NCBI RefSeq assembly: GCF_003752025.1
Contig: NZ_RJKR01000006.1
Span: forward strand, 1 to 64,000
Source: Curtobacterium sp. PhB115
GTDB lineage: Bacteria > Actinomycetota > Actinomycetes > Actinomycetales > Microbacteriaceae
Length of the DNA: 64,000 bases
Direction: 5' to 3'
The position numbers and the translations under genes were made by a program. Below, piece by piece: positions 42,363-50,137 of the stretch. Under the pieces are notes generated by a model, which was not told where the DNA came from, searched no databases, and was given only the letters and a program-made list of their open reading frames with translations. Position 1 is the stretch's first letter. Each line of letters opens with the position of its first letter.

Positions 42363-43328
42363 ATGCGCGCCATCACGTTCGACGACACCGCCATGACCGT
42401 CACCGAGCTGCCCGACCCCACGCCCGACGCCGGCGAGGTCCTCATCGAGGTCGCCGCCGCCGGGGTGAACAACGCCGACCTGCAGCAGCGCGCCGGGAAC
42501 TACCCGCCGCCTCCCGGCGCGTCCGAGATCCTCGGACTCGAGGTCTCCGGCACCGTCCGGGCCGTCGGCGCCGCGGTGACCGGGTTCGCGGTCGGCGACC
42601 GGGTGTGCGCGCTGCTCTCCGGCGGCGGGTACGCCTCGCTGGTCGTGGCACCGGCGACGCAGGTGCTCCCCGTGCCGGACGGCGTCGACCTGGTCGAGGC
42701 AGCGGGACTGCCCGAGGCCGCCTGCACCGTGTACTCGAACATCGGCATGCTCGCAGGGCTCCGGCCCGGCCAGACCCTGCTCGTGCACGGCGGGACCGGC
42801 GGGATGGGCTCGCACGCGGTGCTCTGGGCGAAGGCCCTCGGCGCCACGGTCATCGCGACGAGCGGCGGCGAACGGAAGGTCCGGGCGTCCGAGGAGCTCG
42901 GTGCCGACCTCGTGATCGACCACCGGACCGAGGACTTCGTCGAACGAGTGCTCGCGTTCACCGACGGCGCGGGGGTCGACGTGGTGCTCGACGTCGTCGG
43001 GCCGTCGTACCTCGACCGGAACCTGCAGGTGCTCGCGCCGAACGGTCACGTCGCGGTGATCGCCTCGGGGAGCGGCACGAAGGCGGAGCTCGACCTCGGC
43101 GCGATGATGCGGAAGCGTGCGACCATCAGCGGCACGACCCTGCGCGCGCGGCCGTCGGCCGAGAAGGCGGCGATCGTCGAGGCCGTCCGCTACAACGTCT
43201 GGCCGTTCGTGGCCGACGGGCGGGTGTGGCCGGTGATCGACTCGGTGCTGCCGCTCGCCTCGGCGGACGAAGCCCACCGCCGTGTCCGTGACGGGGAGGT
43301 CATCGGCAAGGTGCTGCTGACGCCCTAG
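42363..43328 (+). CDS. Zinc-independent quinone oxidoreductase (MDR superfamily)
   Basis: 321-aa NADPH:quinone reductase-like protein. GEVLIEVAAAGVNNADLQQRAGNYPPPPG and ILGLEVSGTVRAVG are the catalytic-domain signatures and LLVHGGTGGMGSHAVLWAKALGA is the nucleotide-binding loop. No zinc-ligand Cys cluster is present. Its ATG follows TACCGT by seven bases (leaderless). The stop codon overlaps the convergent tetR stop on the shared palindrome CTAG. Confidence 0.9.
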   Translation: MRAITFDDTAMTVTELPDPTPDAGEVLIEVAAAGVNNADLQQRAGNYPPPPGASEILGLEVSGTVRAVGAAVTGFAVGDRVCALLSGGGYASLVVAPATQVLPVPDGVDLVEAAGLPEAACTVYSNIGMLAGLRPGQTLLVHGGTGGMGSHAVLWAKALGATVIATSGGERKVRASEELGADLVIDHRTEDFVERVLAFTDGAGVDVVLDVVGPSYLDRNLQVLAPNGHVAVIASGSGTKAELDLGAMMRKRATISGTTLRARPSAEKAAIVEAVRYNVWPFVADGRVWPVIDSVLPLASADEAHRRVRDGEVIGKVLLTP

Positions 43329-43957
43329 TCGCGTGCGGCCCCCGCCGCGGTGGGCGTCTCCCGCACCAGCTGGAGCACCTGCCCGCACTTCGCGCCGAAG
43401 GTCGCGCGCAGCAGATCGGCCGCGTCGCCGTCCTGGTCGAACAACGACGGCATGTCGATCGCGAGCATGATCGCGAAGATCATCCCGCTGCCGAGGAACC
43501 CCTGCACCTGGTCGTCGGGGATCCCCGCCTCGTCGCGGAGGAACCGGTAGATCTCGAGGAAGCCGTCCCGAGCAGCCGCCCCGATCGCCGGCTCGGCCCC
43601 GGACACGAAGCCCTGGAGCAGCAGCGTGTGCAGGCCCTGTTCGGCGGCGAGGTCCACGAACTGTTCGCCGATGACGTGCGCGGGGACGTCATCCGGTCCG
43701 ATGGTCGACAGGGTCTCGCGCCAGGCGTCGAGCAGGATGCCGAGCGTGTCCCGGAACACCTCGAGGAACAGGGCCTCCTTCGACCCGAACATCCGCACCA
43801 CGTAGGGCTGGCTGATGCCCGCCGCCGCGGCGATCTGGTCGGTCGTGGTGCCGTGGTACCCCTGGCGGCCGAACAGCCCGCGCGCGGCTTCGAGGATCAT
43901 CGCGCGACGTTGCGCTGCGGGCATCCGGACGGCGGTTTCGGTGCGCATGGTTGACAT
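43325..43957 (-). CDS. TetR-family repressor
   Basis: 210 aa. An N-terminal helix-turn-helix (ILEAARGLFGRQGYHGTTTDQIAAAAGISQPYVVRMF, shown here only as a region of residues 20-60) is followed by a helical ligand domain. It is divergent from the MFS gene across 67 bp holding GATTACT/AGTAATC palindromes, so it very likely represses that pump and itself. ATG at 43957 or 43948; the -10 TGATAA overlaps the gene start, so a very short leader is expected. Confidence 0.9.
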   Translation of the reverse strand: MSTMRTETAVRMPAAQRRAMILEAARGLFGRQGYHGTTTDQIAAAAGISQPYVVRMFGSKEALFLEVFRDTLGILLDAWRETLSTIGPDDVPAHVIGEQFVDLAAEQGLHTLLLQGFVSGAEPAIGAAARDGFLEIYRFLRDEAGIPDDQVQGFLGSGMIFAIMLAIDMPSLFDQDGDAADLLRATFGAKCGQVLQLVRETPTAAGAARD

Positions 43958-44007
43958 GTTATCAGCCGATTACTACAGTCCGTCAGGACAAGTAATCATC
44001 GGATTAC
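43951..44007. promoter_or_regulatory. Operator-promoter between tetR and the MFS pump
   Basis: On the plus strand TTGACA (43951-43956), 17 bp, TACAGT (43974-43979) is an almost ideal promoter for the MFS gene. GATTACT (43968-43974) and AGTAATC (43991-43997) form an inverted repeat overlapping its -10, and GTAATC-ATCG-GATTAC (43992-44007) a second palindrome just downstream. The shared half-site CGGATTAC occurs three times. This fits TetR binding that blocks the pump promoter. Confidence 0.72.
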
Positions 44008-44024
44008 CAACGACTGGAGACACC

Positions 44025-45467
44025 ATGTCCCGACGCATCCCGGTGTGGCTCGCGATCGCCGCCGCATCCCTCCCGATGTTCATGGCGACGCTCGACAACC
44101 TCGTCGTCACGAGCGCCCTCCCAGCGGTCCACGCCGACCTCGGCGCCTCGGTGGAGGAGCTGCAGTGGATCACCAACGCCTACACGCTCGCCTTCGCAGC
44201 CCTGATGCTCCTGGCGGTCGGACTCGGTGACCGGATCGGACGCCGACACCTGTTCATCGCCGGCATCGGCGTCTTCACCGTCTCGTCGGCGTTCGCCGCG
44301 ATGAGCACCGACCCGACCGCGCTCATCGTGTGGCGCGCAGTCGAGGGCGCCGGGGCCGCGGCGATCATGCCCCTCTCGCTCACCCTGCTCGTCGGGAGCG
44401 TCCCCGATCGACTCCGGACCGTGGGGATCGGCGTCTGGGGCGGCATCTCCGGCCTCGGCGTCGCTCTCGGCCCGCTCATCGGCGGCGCGGTCGTCGAGAA
44501 CTGGAGCTGGGAGGCGATCTTCTGGCTGAACGTCCCCGTCGGCGTCATCGCGATCCCGCTCGCCCTGTTCGCCCTGCCGAACACCCGCGGCGCCCGGGTC
44601 CGCGCGGACCTGCTCGGAGTCGTGCTCGCCGGGCTCGGGGTGCTCGGCGTCGTGTTCGGGATCGTCCGCGGGAACGACGCGGGCTGGACGAGCGCCGAGG
44701 TCCTCACCGGGCTCGTCGGCGGCGGCCTGCTCCTCGTCGCGTTCGTCGTCCGCCAGGCCACGACCGCGGCGCCGCTCCTGCCGCTCCGCTTCTTCCGGGA
44801 CCGCAGCTTCACGCTCGCGAACCTCGTCGCCATGACGTTCTCGTTCGGTGCGTTCGGCTCGGTCTTCATCCTCATCCAGTTCCTGCAGGTCGTGCAGGGA
44901 CGGAGCCCGCTCGAGGCCGGCGTCTGGACGATGCCGTGGACCCTCGCGCCGATGGTGGTCGCACCGCTCGCCGGGATCGTCGCACCACGGGTCGGCACCC
45001 GGGTGCTCATCGCAGGCGGCATGGCGTTCCTGTCCGCAGGCCTGTTCTGGATCGCGGCGACGATGTCCGCCGAGGTCACGTTCACCGGACTCCTGCCCGG
45101 GTTCGTGCTCGCCGGCATCGGGATGGGTGCGGTCTTCGGGCCGATCTCCACCGCCGTGCTCGCCCGGATGCCGCAGGACGACCACGCGAAGGCCTCCGGC
45201 GCGAACTCGACCCTGCGCGAGATCGGCGTCGCCCTCGGGATCGCCGTCCTGACCGCGGTGTTCACCGGCGCCGGAGGCGAGCTCACCCCCACCGGCTACG
45301 TCGACGCGGCACAGCCCGCCGTGCTCGTCGGGGCAGCCGTGGTCGCCGTGTCCGCGCTGGTCGCCGTGTTCCTTCCCGCCGGCCGCGGGACGCACGTTCC
45401 CGACGTGGTCACCGACGACGGCCTGGAGGCACGGGTCGCCGCCGCCTCGCCGGCCCCGGTCGCGTAG
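44025..45467 (+). CDS. MFS drug efflux pump, DHA2 (14-helix) type
   Basis: 480-aa inner-membrane proton/drug antiporter of the EmrB/QacA family. SLPMFMATLDNLVVTSALP is the conserved first helix with Asp (motif D1), LGDRIGRRHLF is motif A, and GPLIGGAVVENWSWEAIFWLNVP is motif C. Fourteen helices are predicted by eye. GGAG precedes the ATG. The C-terminal tail (DDGLEARVAAAS) carries a peptide encoded by the dispersed palindrome. Confidence 0.92.
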   Translation: MSRRIPVWLAIAAASLPMFMATLDNLVVTSALPAVHADLGASVEELQWITNAYTLAFAALMLLAVGLGDRIGRRHLFIAGIGVFTVSSAFAAMSTDPTALIVWRAVEGAGAAAIMPLSLTLLVGSVPDRLRTVGIGVWGGISGLGVALGPLIGGAVVENWSWEAIFWLNVPVGVIAIPLALFALPNTRGARVRADLLGVVLAGLGVLGVVFGIVRGNDAGWTSAEVLTGLVGGGLLLVAFVVRQATTAAPLLPLRFFRDRSFTLANLVAMTFSFGAFGSVFILIQFLQVVQGRSPLEAGVWTMPWTLAPMVVAPLAGIVAPRVGTRVLIAGGMAFLSAGLFWIAATMSAEVTFTGLLPGFVLAGIGMGAVFGPISTAVLARMPQDDHAKASGANSTLREIGVALGIAVLTAVFTGAGGELTPTGYVDAAQPAVLVGAAVVAVSALVAVFLPAGRGTHVPDVVTDDGLEARVAAASPAPVA

Positions 45468-45481
45468 CTGGCCGGCCGACG

Positions 45482-45526
45482 TCGCGCCCCGCTGCGAACA
45501 CTGCGCCCCCGCACACCGGGGCGCGA
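45482..45526. terminator. GC-rich hairpin between convergent genes
   Basis: TCGCGCCCCG (45482-45491) pairs with CGGGGCGCGA (45517-45526) around a 25-nt loop. It lies 15 bp after the MFS stop and about 50 bp from the stop of the convergent ABC operon. It shares the GCGCCCC/GGGGCGC arms with the mscL terminator. Confidence 0.5.
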
Positions 45527-45575
45527 TGTCCGGCGCGGGGCGCGGTGCTCGGCCGCCACGGCTCCGCCGGAACCC

Positions 45576-46352
45576 TCAGGCGTGGACGCGCGCCAGGAAC
45601 TCGACCAGGGCCGGGTGGGTCGGGGTGCCGAGGACCTCGGCGGGCGTGCCCTGCTCGACGACCTCGCCCCGGTGCAGGAACACGATCCGATCGGCCACGT
45701 TCCGCGCGAAGTGCATCTCGTGCGTGGTCATCAGGATCGTGGAGCCCTGGTGCTTGAGCTCGGTGACCAGGTCGAGGACCTCGCCGACGAGCTGCGGGTC
45801 GAGGGCACTCGTCACCTCGTCGAGCAGCAGGAGCTCCGGCTCGGACGCGATCGCCCGGACGATGGCCACCCGCTGCTGCTGCCCGCCCGACAACCGGTCC
45901 GGGTAGGCGTCGGCGAACGACGCGAGTCCGATGCGCTCGAGCAGCTTCCGTGCGGAGGCCTCCGCGGTGGACCGCGCGATCCCGTGCACCTGCCGGGAGG
46001 CGAGCGTCACGTTGTCGAGCACGCTCATGTGCGGGAACAGGTTGAACTGCTGGAAGACGACACCGATCCGCGCCCGCACCCCGTCGACCGCGATGCGCGG
46101 GTCGGCGATGTCCGTGCCCTGGAGCAGGATCTCCCCGTCGTCGATGCCCTCGAGCAGGTTCACCGTCTTGAGCAGCGTCGACTTCCCCGAGCCGGACGCC
46201 CCGATGACGCAGATGACCTCGTGCCGGTGCACGGTGAGGTCGATGCCGCGCAGGACCTCGTGCTCGCCGAAGGCCTTGCGCAACCCGCGCAGCTCGAGGA
46301 CCGCAGCGCCGGTGCCGGACGCACCACGGGCCTCCAGGCCGACCTCGCTCAT
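45576..46352 (-). CDS. Polar amino-acid ABC transporter ATP-binding protein
   Basis: 258-aa ATPase of the GlnQ/HisP type. Walker A is GASGSGKST, the Q-loop FQQFNLFPHMSVLDNV, the signature LSGGQQQRVAI and Walker B LLLLDEVTSALDP. An N-terminal GLEARGASGTG, absent from ordinary GlnQ proteins, is encoded by a half palindrome at 46329-46340. Its ATG overlaps the permease stop by four bases. Substrate not determinable. Confidence 0.95.
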   Translation of the reverse strand: MSEVGLEARGASGTGAAVLELRGLRKAFGEHEVLRGIDLTVHRHEVICVIGASGSGKSTLLKTVNLLEGIDDGEILLQGTDIADPRIAVDGVRARIGVVFQQFNLFPHMSVLDNVTLASRQVHGIARSTAEASARKLLERIGLASFADAYPDRLSGGQQQRVAIVRAIASEPELLLLDEVTSALDPQLVGEVLDLVTELKHQGSTILMTTHEMHFARNVADRIVFLHRGEVVEQGTPAEVLGTPTHPALVEFLARVHA

Positions 46353-47227
46353 ACGGTCCCTCCGATCTGCTCGCGCCGCTGCTGACGACGCGCGATCGCG
46401 TCCGTGACGCGGATCAGCGGCAGGCTGATCACCACGAACAGCAGCCCCGCGACGAAGTACGGCGTGAAGTTGTAGGTCTCCGCCTGCGCGATCTGCGCCG
46501 ACCGCACCGCGTCGACGGCCCCGAGGATCGACACCAGGCCGACGTCCTTCTGCATCGACACGAAGTCGTTCATCAGCGCCGGCGTGACCTTGCGGATCGC
46601 CTGCGGCAGCACCACGAGCCGGAGCGTCTTGGCGTGCGAGAGTCCGAGCGACCGGGCAGCGAGGCGCTGCGAAGGGTGCACGGCCTCCATGCCGGCGCGG
46701 AGCACCTCGGCGATGTACGACGAGTACGTCAGGATGATCGCGATCGTGCCCCAGACCTCGGCGGGCAGACGCGGGAACACCCCGAGCCCCGGGATCCCGT
46801 ACCCGACCAGGTACAACACGATGATGAGCGGCAGCCCGCGGAACAGGTCCGTGTACCCGGTGGCGAGCATCCGCAGCGGGAAGAACACCGGGTTCTGCAG
46901 ACCGCGCACCACCGCGAGGAGCGTGCCGAACACCGCGACGCCGATCGCGGCGAAGAACAGGATCCGGACGTTCAGCCAGAGGCCCTGGAGGATCGAGGGG
47001 AACGAGTCGATCGCGGTCTGCGGGTCGAAGAACGACTGCTGGACGGCCGCCCACCCGGGGGTGTTCACGACACCGAACCAGACGACCGCGACGACGACGA
47101 GCGTCGACGCGACGGACACGACGACGGAGCGGCGACCGCGCTGGCGACGGTAAAGGCGGCGTTCGAGCTCGACCTGGCTCGGCGCCGGGGCCGCGACCGG
47201 GGTGCCGACGCCTGCTGGCAGGGTCAT
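46349..47227 (-). CDS. Polar amino-acid ABC transporter permease
   Basis: 292-aa permease of the HisM/GlnP type. A cytosolic N-terminus and one extra helix (VVVSVASTLVVVAVVWFGVV) precede the core domain, with the EAA coupling loop in GMEAVHPSQRLAARSLGLSHA. It probably forms a homodimer since no second permease is encoded. It follows the binding protein by four bases and overlaps the ATPase gene by four. Confidence 0.93.
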   Translation of the reverse strand: MTLPAGVGTPVAAPAPSQVELERRLYRRQRGRRSVVVSVASTLVVVAVVWFGVVNTPGWAAVQQSFFDPQTAIDSFPSILQGLWLNVRILFFAAIGVAVFGTLLAVVRGLQNPVFFPLRMLATGYTDLFRGLPLIIVLYLVGYGIPGLGVFPRLPAEVWGTIAIILTYSSYIAEVLRAGMEAVHPSQRLAARSLGLSHAKTLRLVVLPQAIRKVTPALMNDFVSMQKDVGLVSILGAVDAVRSAQIAQAETYNFTPYFVAGLLFVVISLPLIRVTDAIARRQQRREQIGGTV

Positions 47228-47231
47228 GCGA

Positions 47232-48050
47232 CTACTGCAGGACAGGGGTGTTGGTCTCCGAGGAGAGCCACTTGGTCTGCAGGTCCTCGAGGGTGCCGTC
47301 GTCCGTCAGCGTCTTGAGGGCCTTGTCGACCTTGCTGGTGAGCTCGGAGTCCTTCGGCAGCACGAAGCCGAACTGGTCACCCTTGCCGTCCGCGGGGAAC
47401 TGCGCCGAGACCGTGCCGTCGTCGAGCTGTGCGGCGGCCATGTAGAACGCCGTCGGCAGGTCGGTCACGATCGCGTCGATCTGGCCGGACTTGAGCGCCA
47501 GCACGGCGTCGTCGTTCGAGTTGAAGACCTTCGGGGTGATCCCGAGCACGCTCTTGACGCTGGCGATGCTGGTCGATCCGGTCGCGACGCCGATCGTGTC
47601 CTTCTTCAGGTCCGCGATCTTCGTGTGGTCGACGGCCTTCGAGGACTTCGTCGTCACGACCGCCTGCGTCGTCGTGTAGTACGCCGTGGACATGTCGACG
47701 GCCTTCTTGCGCTTCGCGTCGATCGAGAACTGCTGGATGTTGAGGTCCCAGTCCTTCGGGCCCGGGGCGATGGCGCTGTCGAAGGTGCTGCGCTTCCACG
47801 CCACGTCGGACTTCGCGTAGCCCATCTCCTTCGCGACGGCGTACGCCACGGCGGACTCGAAGCCCTTGCCGGACTGCGGCTTGTTGTCCTCCACCCAGGG
47901 CGAGTAGGCCGGGTCGCCGGTGGCGATCGTGAGCTTGCCGTCGGTGACGGTGCCGTCGCTGCTGCTGCTGCCGGCGGAGCACGCCGAGAGCGCGAGGGCG
48001 GCGACGGCCGCGGTGGCGACGGCGAGGGTGAGGCGGAGGTGTCGGGTCAC
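47232..48050 (-). CDS. Amino-acid ABC transporter substrate-binding lipoprotein
   Basis: 272 aa. Lipobox ALALSACSAG after a cationic signal peptide; the mature protein is an SBP_bac_3 fold (GKLTIATGDPAYSPWVEDN, GFESAVAYAVAKEMG, QIDAIVTDLPTAFYM). It delivers a polar amino acid or similar to the permease. GTG start at 48050. A palindrome CGAAGTGTACTTCG (48088-48101) containing a possible -10 (TACACT) lies 38 bp upstream and may be the operator. Confidence 0.93.
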   Translation of the reverse strand: MTRHLRLTLAVATAAVAALALSACSAGSSSSDGTVTDGKLTIATGDPAYSPWVEDNKPQSGKGFESAVAYAVAKEMGYAKSDVAWKRSTFDSAIAPGPKDWDLNIQQFSIDAKRKKAVDMSTAYYTTTQAVVTTKSSKAVDHTKIADLKKDTIGVATGSTSIASVKSVLGITPKVFNSNDDAVLALKSGQIDAIVTDLPTAFYMAAAQLDDGTVSAQFPADGKGDQFGFVLPKDSELTSKVDKALKTLTDDGTLEDLQTKWLSSETNTPVLQ

Positions 48051-48087
48051 GGTCGAGCCTTCGTGCGAGGGAGGGGTGCGGGCAGGT

Positions 48088-48101
48088 CGAAGTGTACTTC
48101 G
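48088..48101. promoter_or_regulatory. 14-bp palindrome upstream of the amino-acid ABC operon
   Basis: CGAAGTGTACTTCG is a palindrome but for its two central bases, and contains TACACT on the minus strand as a possible -10 for the operon. No good -35 is visible, which would suit an activator-dependent promoter. Role inferred. Confidence 0.4.
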
Positions 48102-48159
48102 CGGTGGGATACCAGCGCGAAACGGCGTCGCCGCGCGACGCAGCGACCCCGGCGGCTCA

Positions 48160-48224
48160 CGCAGCTGGCTCGGGCAGCTGGCTCAGGCAGCTGACTCAGG
48201 CAGCTGGCTCAGGCAGCTGGCTCA
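48160..48224. repeat. 13-bp tandem repeat, five copies
   Basis: GGCAGCTGGCTCA repeats five times (48160, 48173, 48186, 48199, 48212) with three substitutions in all. The last unit includes the stop codon of the DUF985 gene. Each unit contains the palindrome CAGCTG. Confidence 0.92.
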
Positions 48225-48719
48225 GTCCGCCATCGTGAAGTCCTCGAACGAGAACCCCGGCGACACGAGGCAGCTGAGCAGCACCTCGCCGTCGTTCGGG
48301 ATCGTCCGCTGCCACACACCACCGCGCACGAACGCCTGCGCATCGTTCACCCGGTCGCGTCCGGCATCCGGTCCGAGGGTGATCCGCGCACCGGGCTCGG
48401 GAGCATCGGCGGACCCGCCCAGCTCGAGCTCGACGGTGTCCGGGCCGTGCCACATCCATATCTCGTCGCTCGTGACCCGGTGCCAGGCCGAGGCCTCACC
48501 CGGGGGCAGCAGGAAGTGGATCAGGGTGGCGGCCGGCCGGTCCCCCGCGGGCGTCGTCACCGTGGCCGGCGAGGTCCAGGTGCGGACGTACCAACCGCCC
48601 TCGGGGTGCGGCTCCATGCCGAGGGCGATGGCGCGTTTCGGCACGTCGAGCCACTCGATCAGTTCGCCGTCGACGGTGCGACGGGCGGCCATGCCGGGGC
48701 GGGGTGCGGTCTCGGTCAT
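48222..48719 (-). CDS. DUF985 cupin
   Basis: 165-aa cupin of the DUF985 family: LIEWLDVPKRAIALGMEPHPEGGWYVRTW, then HFLLPPGEASAWHRVTSDEIWMWHGPD (cupin motif 1 with His/Glu ligands) and VLLSCLVSPGFSFEDFTM. Members are often compared to sugar isomerases, but activity is unknown. The ATG is preceded by GGAGGAATC and overlaps the amidohydrolase stop by four bases. It is the last gene of the three-gene operon. Confidence 0.88.
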   Translation of the reverse strand: MTETAPRPGMAARRTVDGELIEWLDVPKRAIALGMEPHPEGGWYVRTWTSPATVTTPAGDRPAATLIHFLLPPGEASAWHRVTSDEIWMWHGPDTVELELGGSADAPEPGARITLGPDAGRDRVNDAQAFVRGGVWQRTIPNDGEVLLSCLVSPGFSFEDFTMAD

Positions 48720-50137
48720 GATTCCTCCACAGGGATGACAGGGCGAGCGGGGCGGTCAGGCGACGACGTCGGCACGCCGGTGAGTGCTCCGTCGACGGCG
48801 CGGACGACGCCGCGGATGACGGTGGCAGCGGCGCGCCCGGCGCCGTCCTCGACGAGCTCGGCGAGTGCGTCGGGCACGGTCCGGGCATCGACGTCGAAGA
48901 CGGCCAGATCGGCGCGGGCCCCGACGGCGAGGTGCCCGATGCGGTCCGGCCCGACGGCGAGCCCCATGGCGTGCGCCCCACCGAGGGTCGCCGCCGCGAG
49001 CAGCCGTTCGTGCAGGTCCCGGTGGCCGTAGCCCTGGGCACGGGCGATCCGGTGCAGCGCGGTGACGTCGGCCATCAGGTCGAGCGACGGCGACGACGAT
49101 AGCGAGTCCGTGCCGATGGCGATCGGGCTGCCCTCGCGCAGGTAGTCGGCGACGGGAGGCGGATCGAGGCCGATGACGGCGTTCGAGCGGGGGCAGAGCG
49201 CCACCGCGGTGCCGCGTGCACGCAGGAGCGCCCGGTCGGCGGCGGTCATGTACACGCCGTGCGCGATGTGGCAGTCCGGGCCGAGCACCCCGAGCCGGTC
49301 GACGAACGCGGTGGCGCTCGCGCCGAACCCGAGTGCCCGGAGCGCCCGGAACGAGGGAACGTTCGCCAGGTGCCAGTCGTTGCCGTGGCCGACACCGTCG
49401 ACACCGTCGAGTCCGGGCACCGGTCCGAGGGCGATGCGCTCCCCCTCGAAAGCGGCCTCGCCGAGGTGCAGGTGCAGCCGGAGGCCGCGCTGCCGCACGA
49501 TGTCGGGGAGCTCGAGCAGGGGTGCGACCTCGAGCGAGTACGGCGCGTGCGGGGACAGACCGGCGCCGGGGGTGGTCGGGATCCGGGCGAGTTCGTCGAG
49601 CACCTGGTCGCGGCCGTGCGACTGCCAGGCGTCGTTCTCCCAGTCCATCACCTCCCAGTAGGCGATGCCGCCGAGCCCGGAGTCCTCGAGGGCGGTGGAC
49701 GCCTCGATGTCGGTGACGATGTCCGCGATGCTCGTCACGCCGGCGCGGATCGACGCCGTGGCACCCGCTGCGGCTTCGGCCCGCCAGTCGTGCGGTTCGG
49801 CGTAGACCTCGTTGAAGGCGGACGCCCAGTCCTCGAACCCGTTGTACTGGCCTCGGCCAACACTGGCCATGCCGGTGTACTGCAAGTGCGAGTGCGCGTT
49901 GACGAGACCCGGCAGGAGGGCTCCGCGCCACTGCCGTTCGGTGAACGTCGCGCCCGAGCCGGCGAGCTGGTCGACGACCCAGGACCGGTCGCCGACGTGC
50001 AGGATCCGGCCGTCCTGCACGGCGACGGCACCGTCGGCGATCGGGGGTGCGGTCATCGGCACGACGACGCGCGCCGAGTGCACGACGACGGGGTGGCCGG
50101 CACGCTGGTGCGCGGCGGCGGCGCGCCCGGCCGTCAC
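48716..50137 (-). CDS. Amidohydrolase of the nucleoside/triazine deaminase group
   Basis: 473-aa metal-dependent TIM-barrel hydrolase. Metal ligands and catalytic residues are in place: HxH in LVNAHSHLQYTG, His-Glu in LHLHLGEAAFEGE, His in CHIAHGVYM and Asp in IGTDSLSSSPSLDL. This is the layout of SAH/MTA deaminases, aminofutalosine deaminase and guanine/triazine deaminases. Its GTG overlaps the stop of the adenosylhomocysteinase-like gene by four bases, which suggests that the two proteins act on the same or successive nucleoside-like compounds. Substrate unknown. Confidence 0.82.
   Translation of the reverse strand: MTAGRAAAAHQRAGHPVVVHSARVVVPMTAPPIADGAVAVQDGRILHVGDRSWVVDQLAGSGATFTERQWRGALLPGLVNAHSHLQYTGMASVGRGQYNGFEDWASAFNEVYAEPHDWRAEAAAGATASIRAGVTSIADIVTDIEASTALEDSGLGGIAYWEVMDWENDAWQSHGRDQVLDELARIPTTPGAGLSPHAPYSLEVAPLLELPDIVRQRGLRLHLHLGEAAFEGERIALGPVPGLDGVDGVGHGNDWHLANVPSFRALRALGFGASATAFVDRLGVLGPDCHIAHGVYMTAADRALLRARGTAVALCPRSNAVIGLDPPPVADYLREGSPIAIGTDSLSSSPSLDLMADVTALHRIARAQGYGHRDLHERLLAAATLGGAHAMGLAVGPDRIGHLAVGARADLAVFDVDARTVPDALAELVEDGAGRAAATVIRGVVRAVDGALTGVPTSSPDRPARPVIPVEES

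Noticed and set aside
44004..45395. 463-aa minus-strand frame opposite the MFS gene
   Set aside because: Translation is His/Asp/Arg-rich filler with no hydrophobic or domain pattern; the MFS frame is unmistakable.
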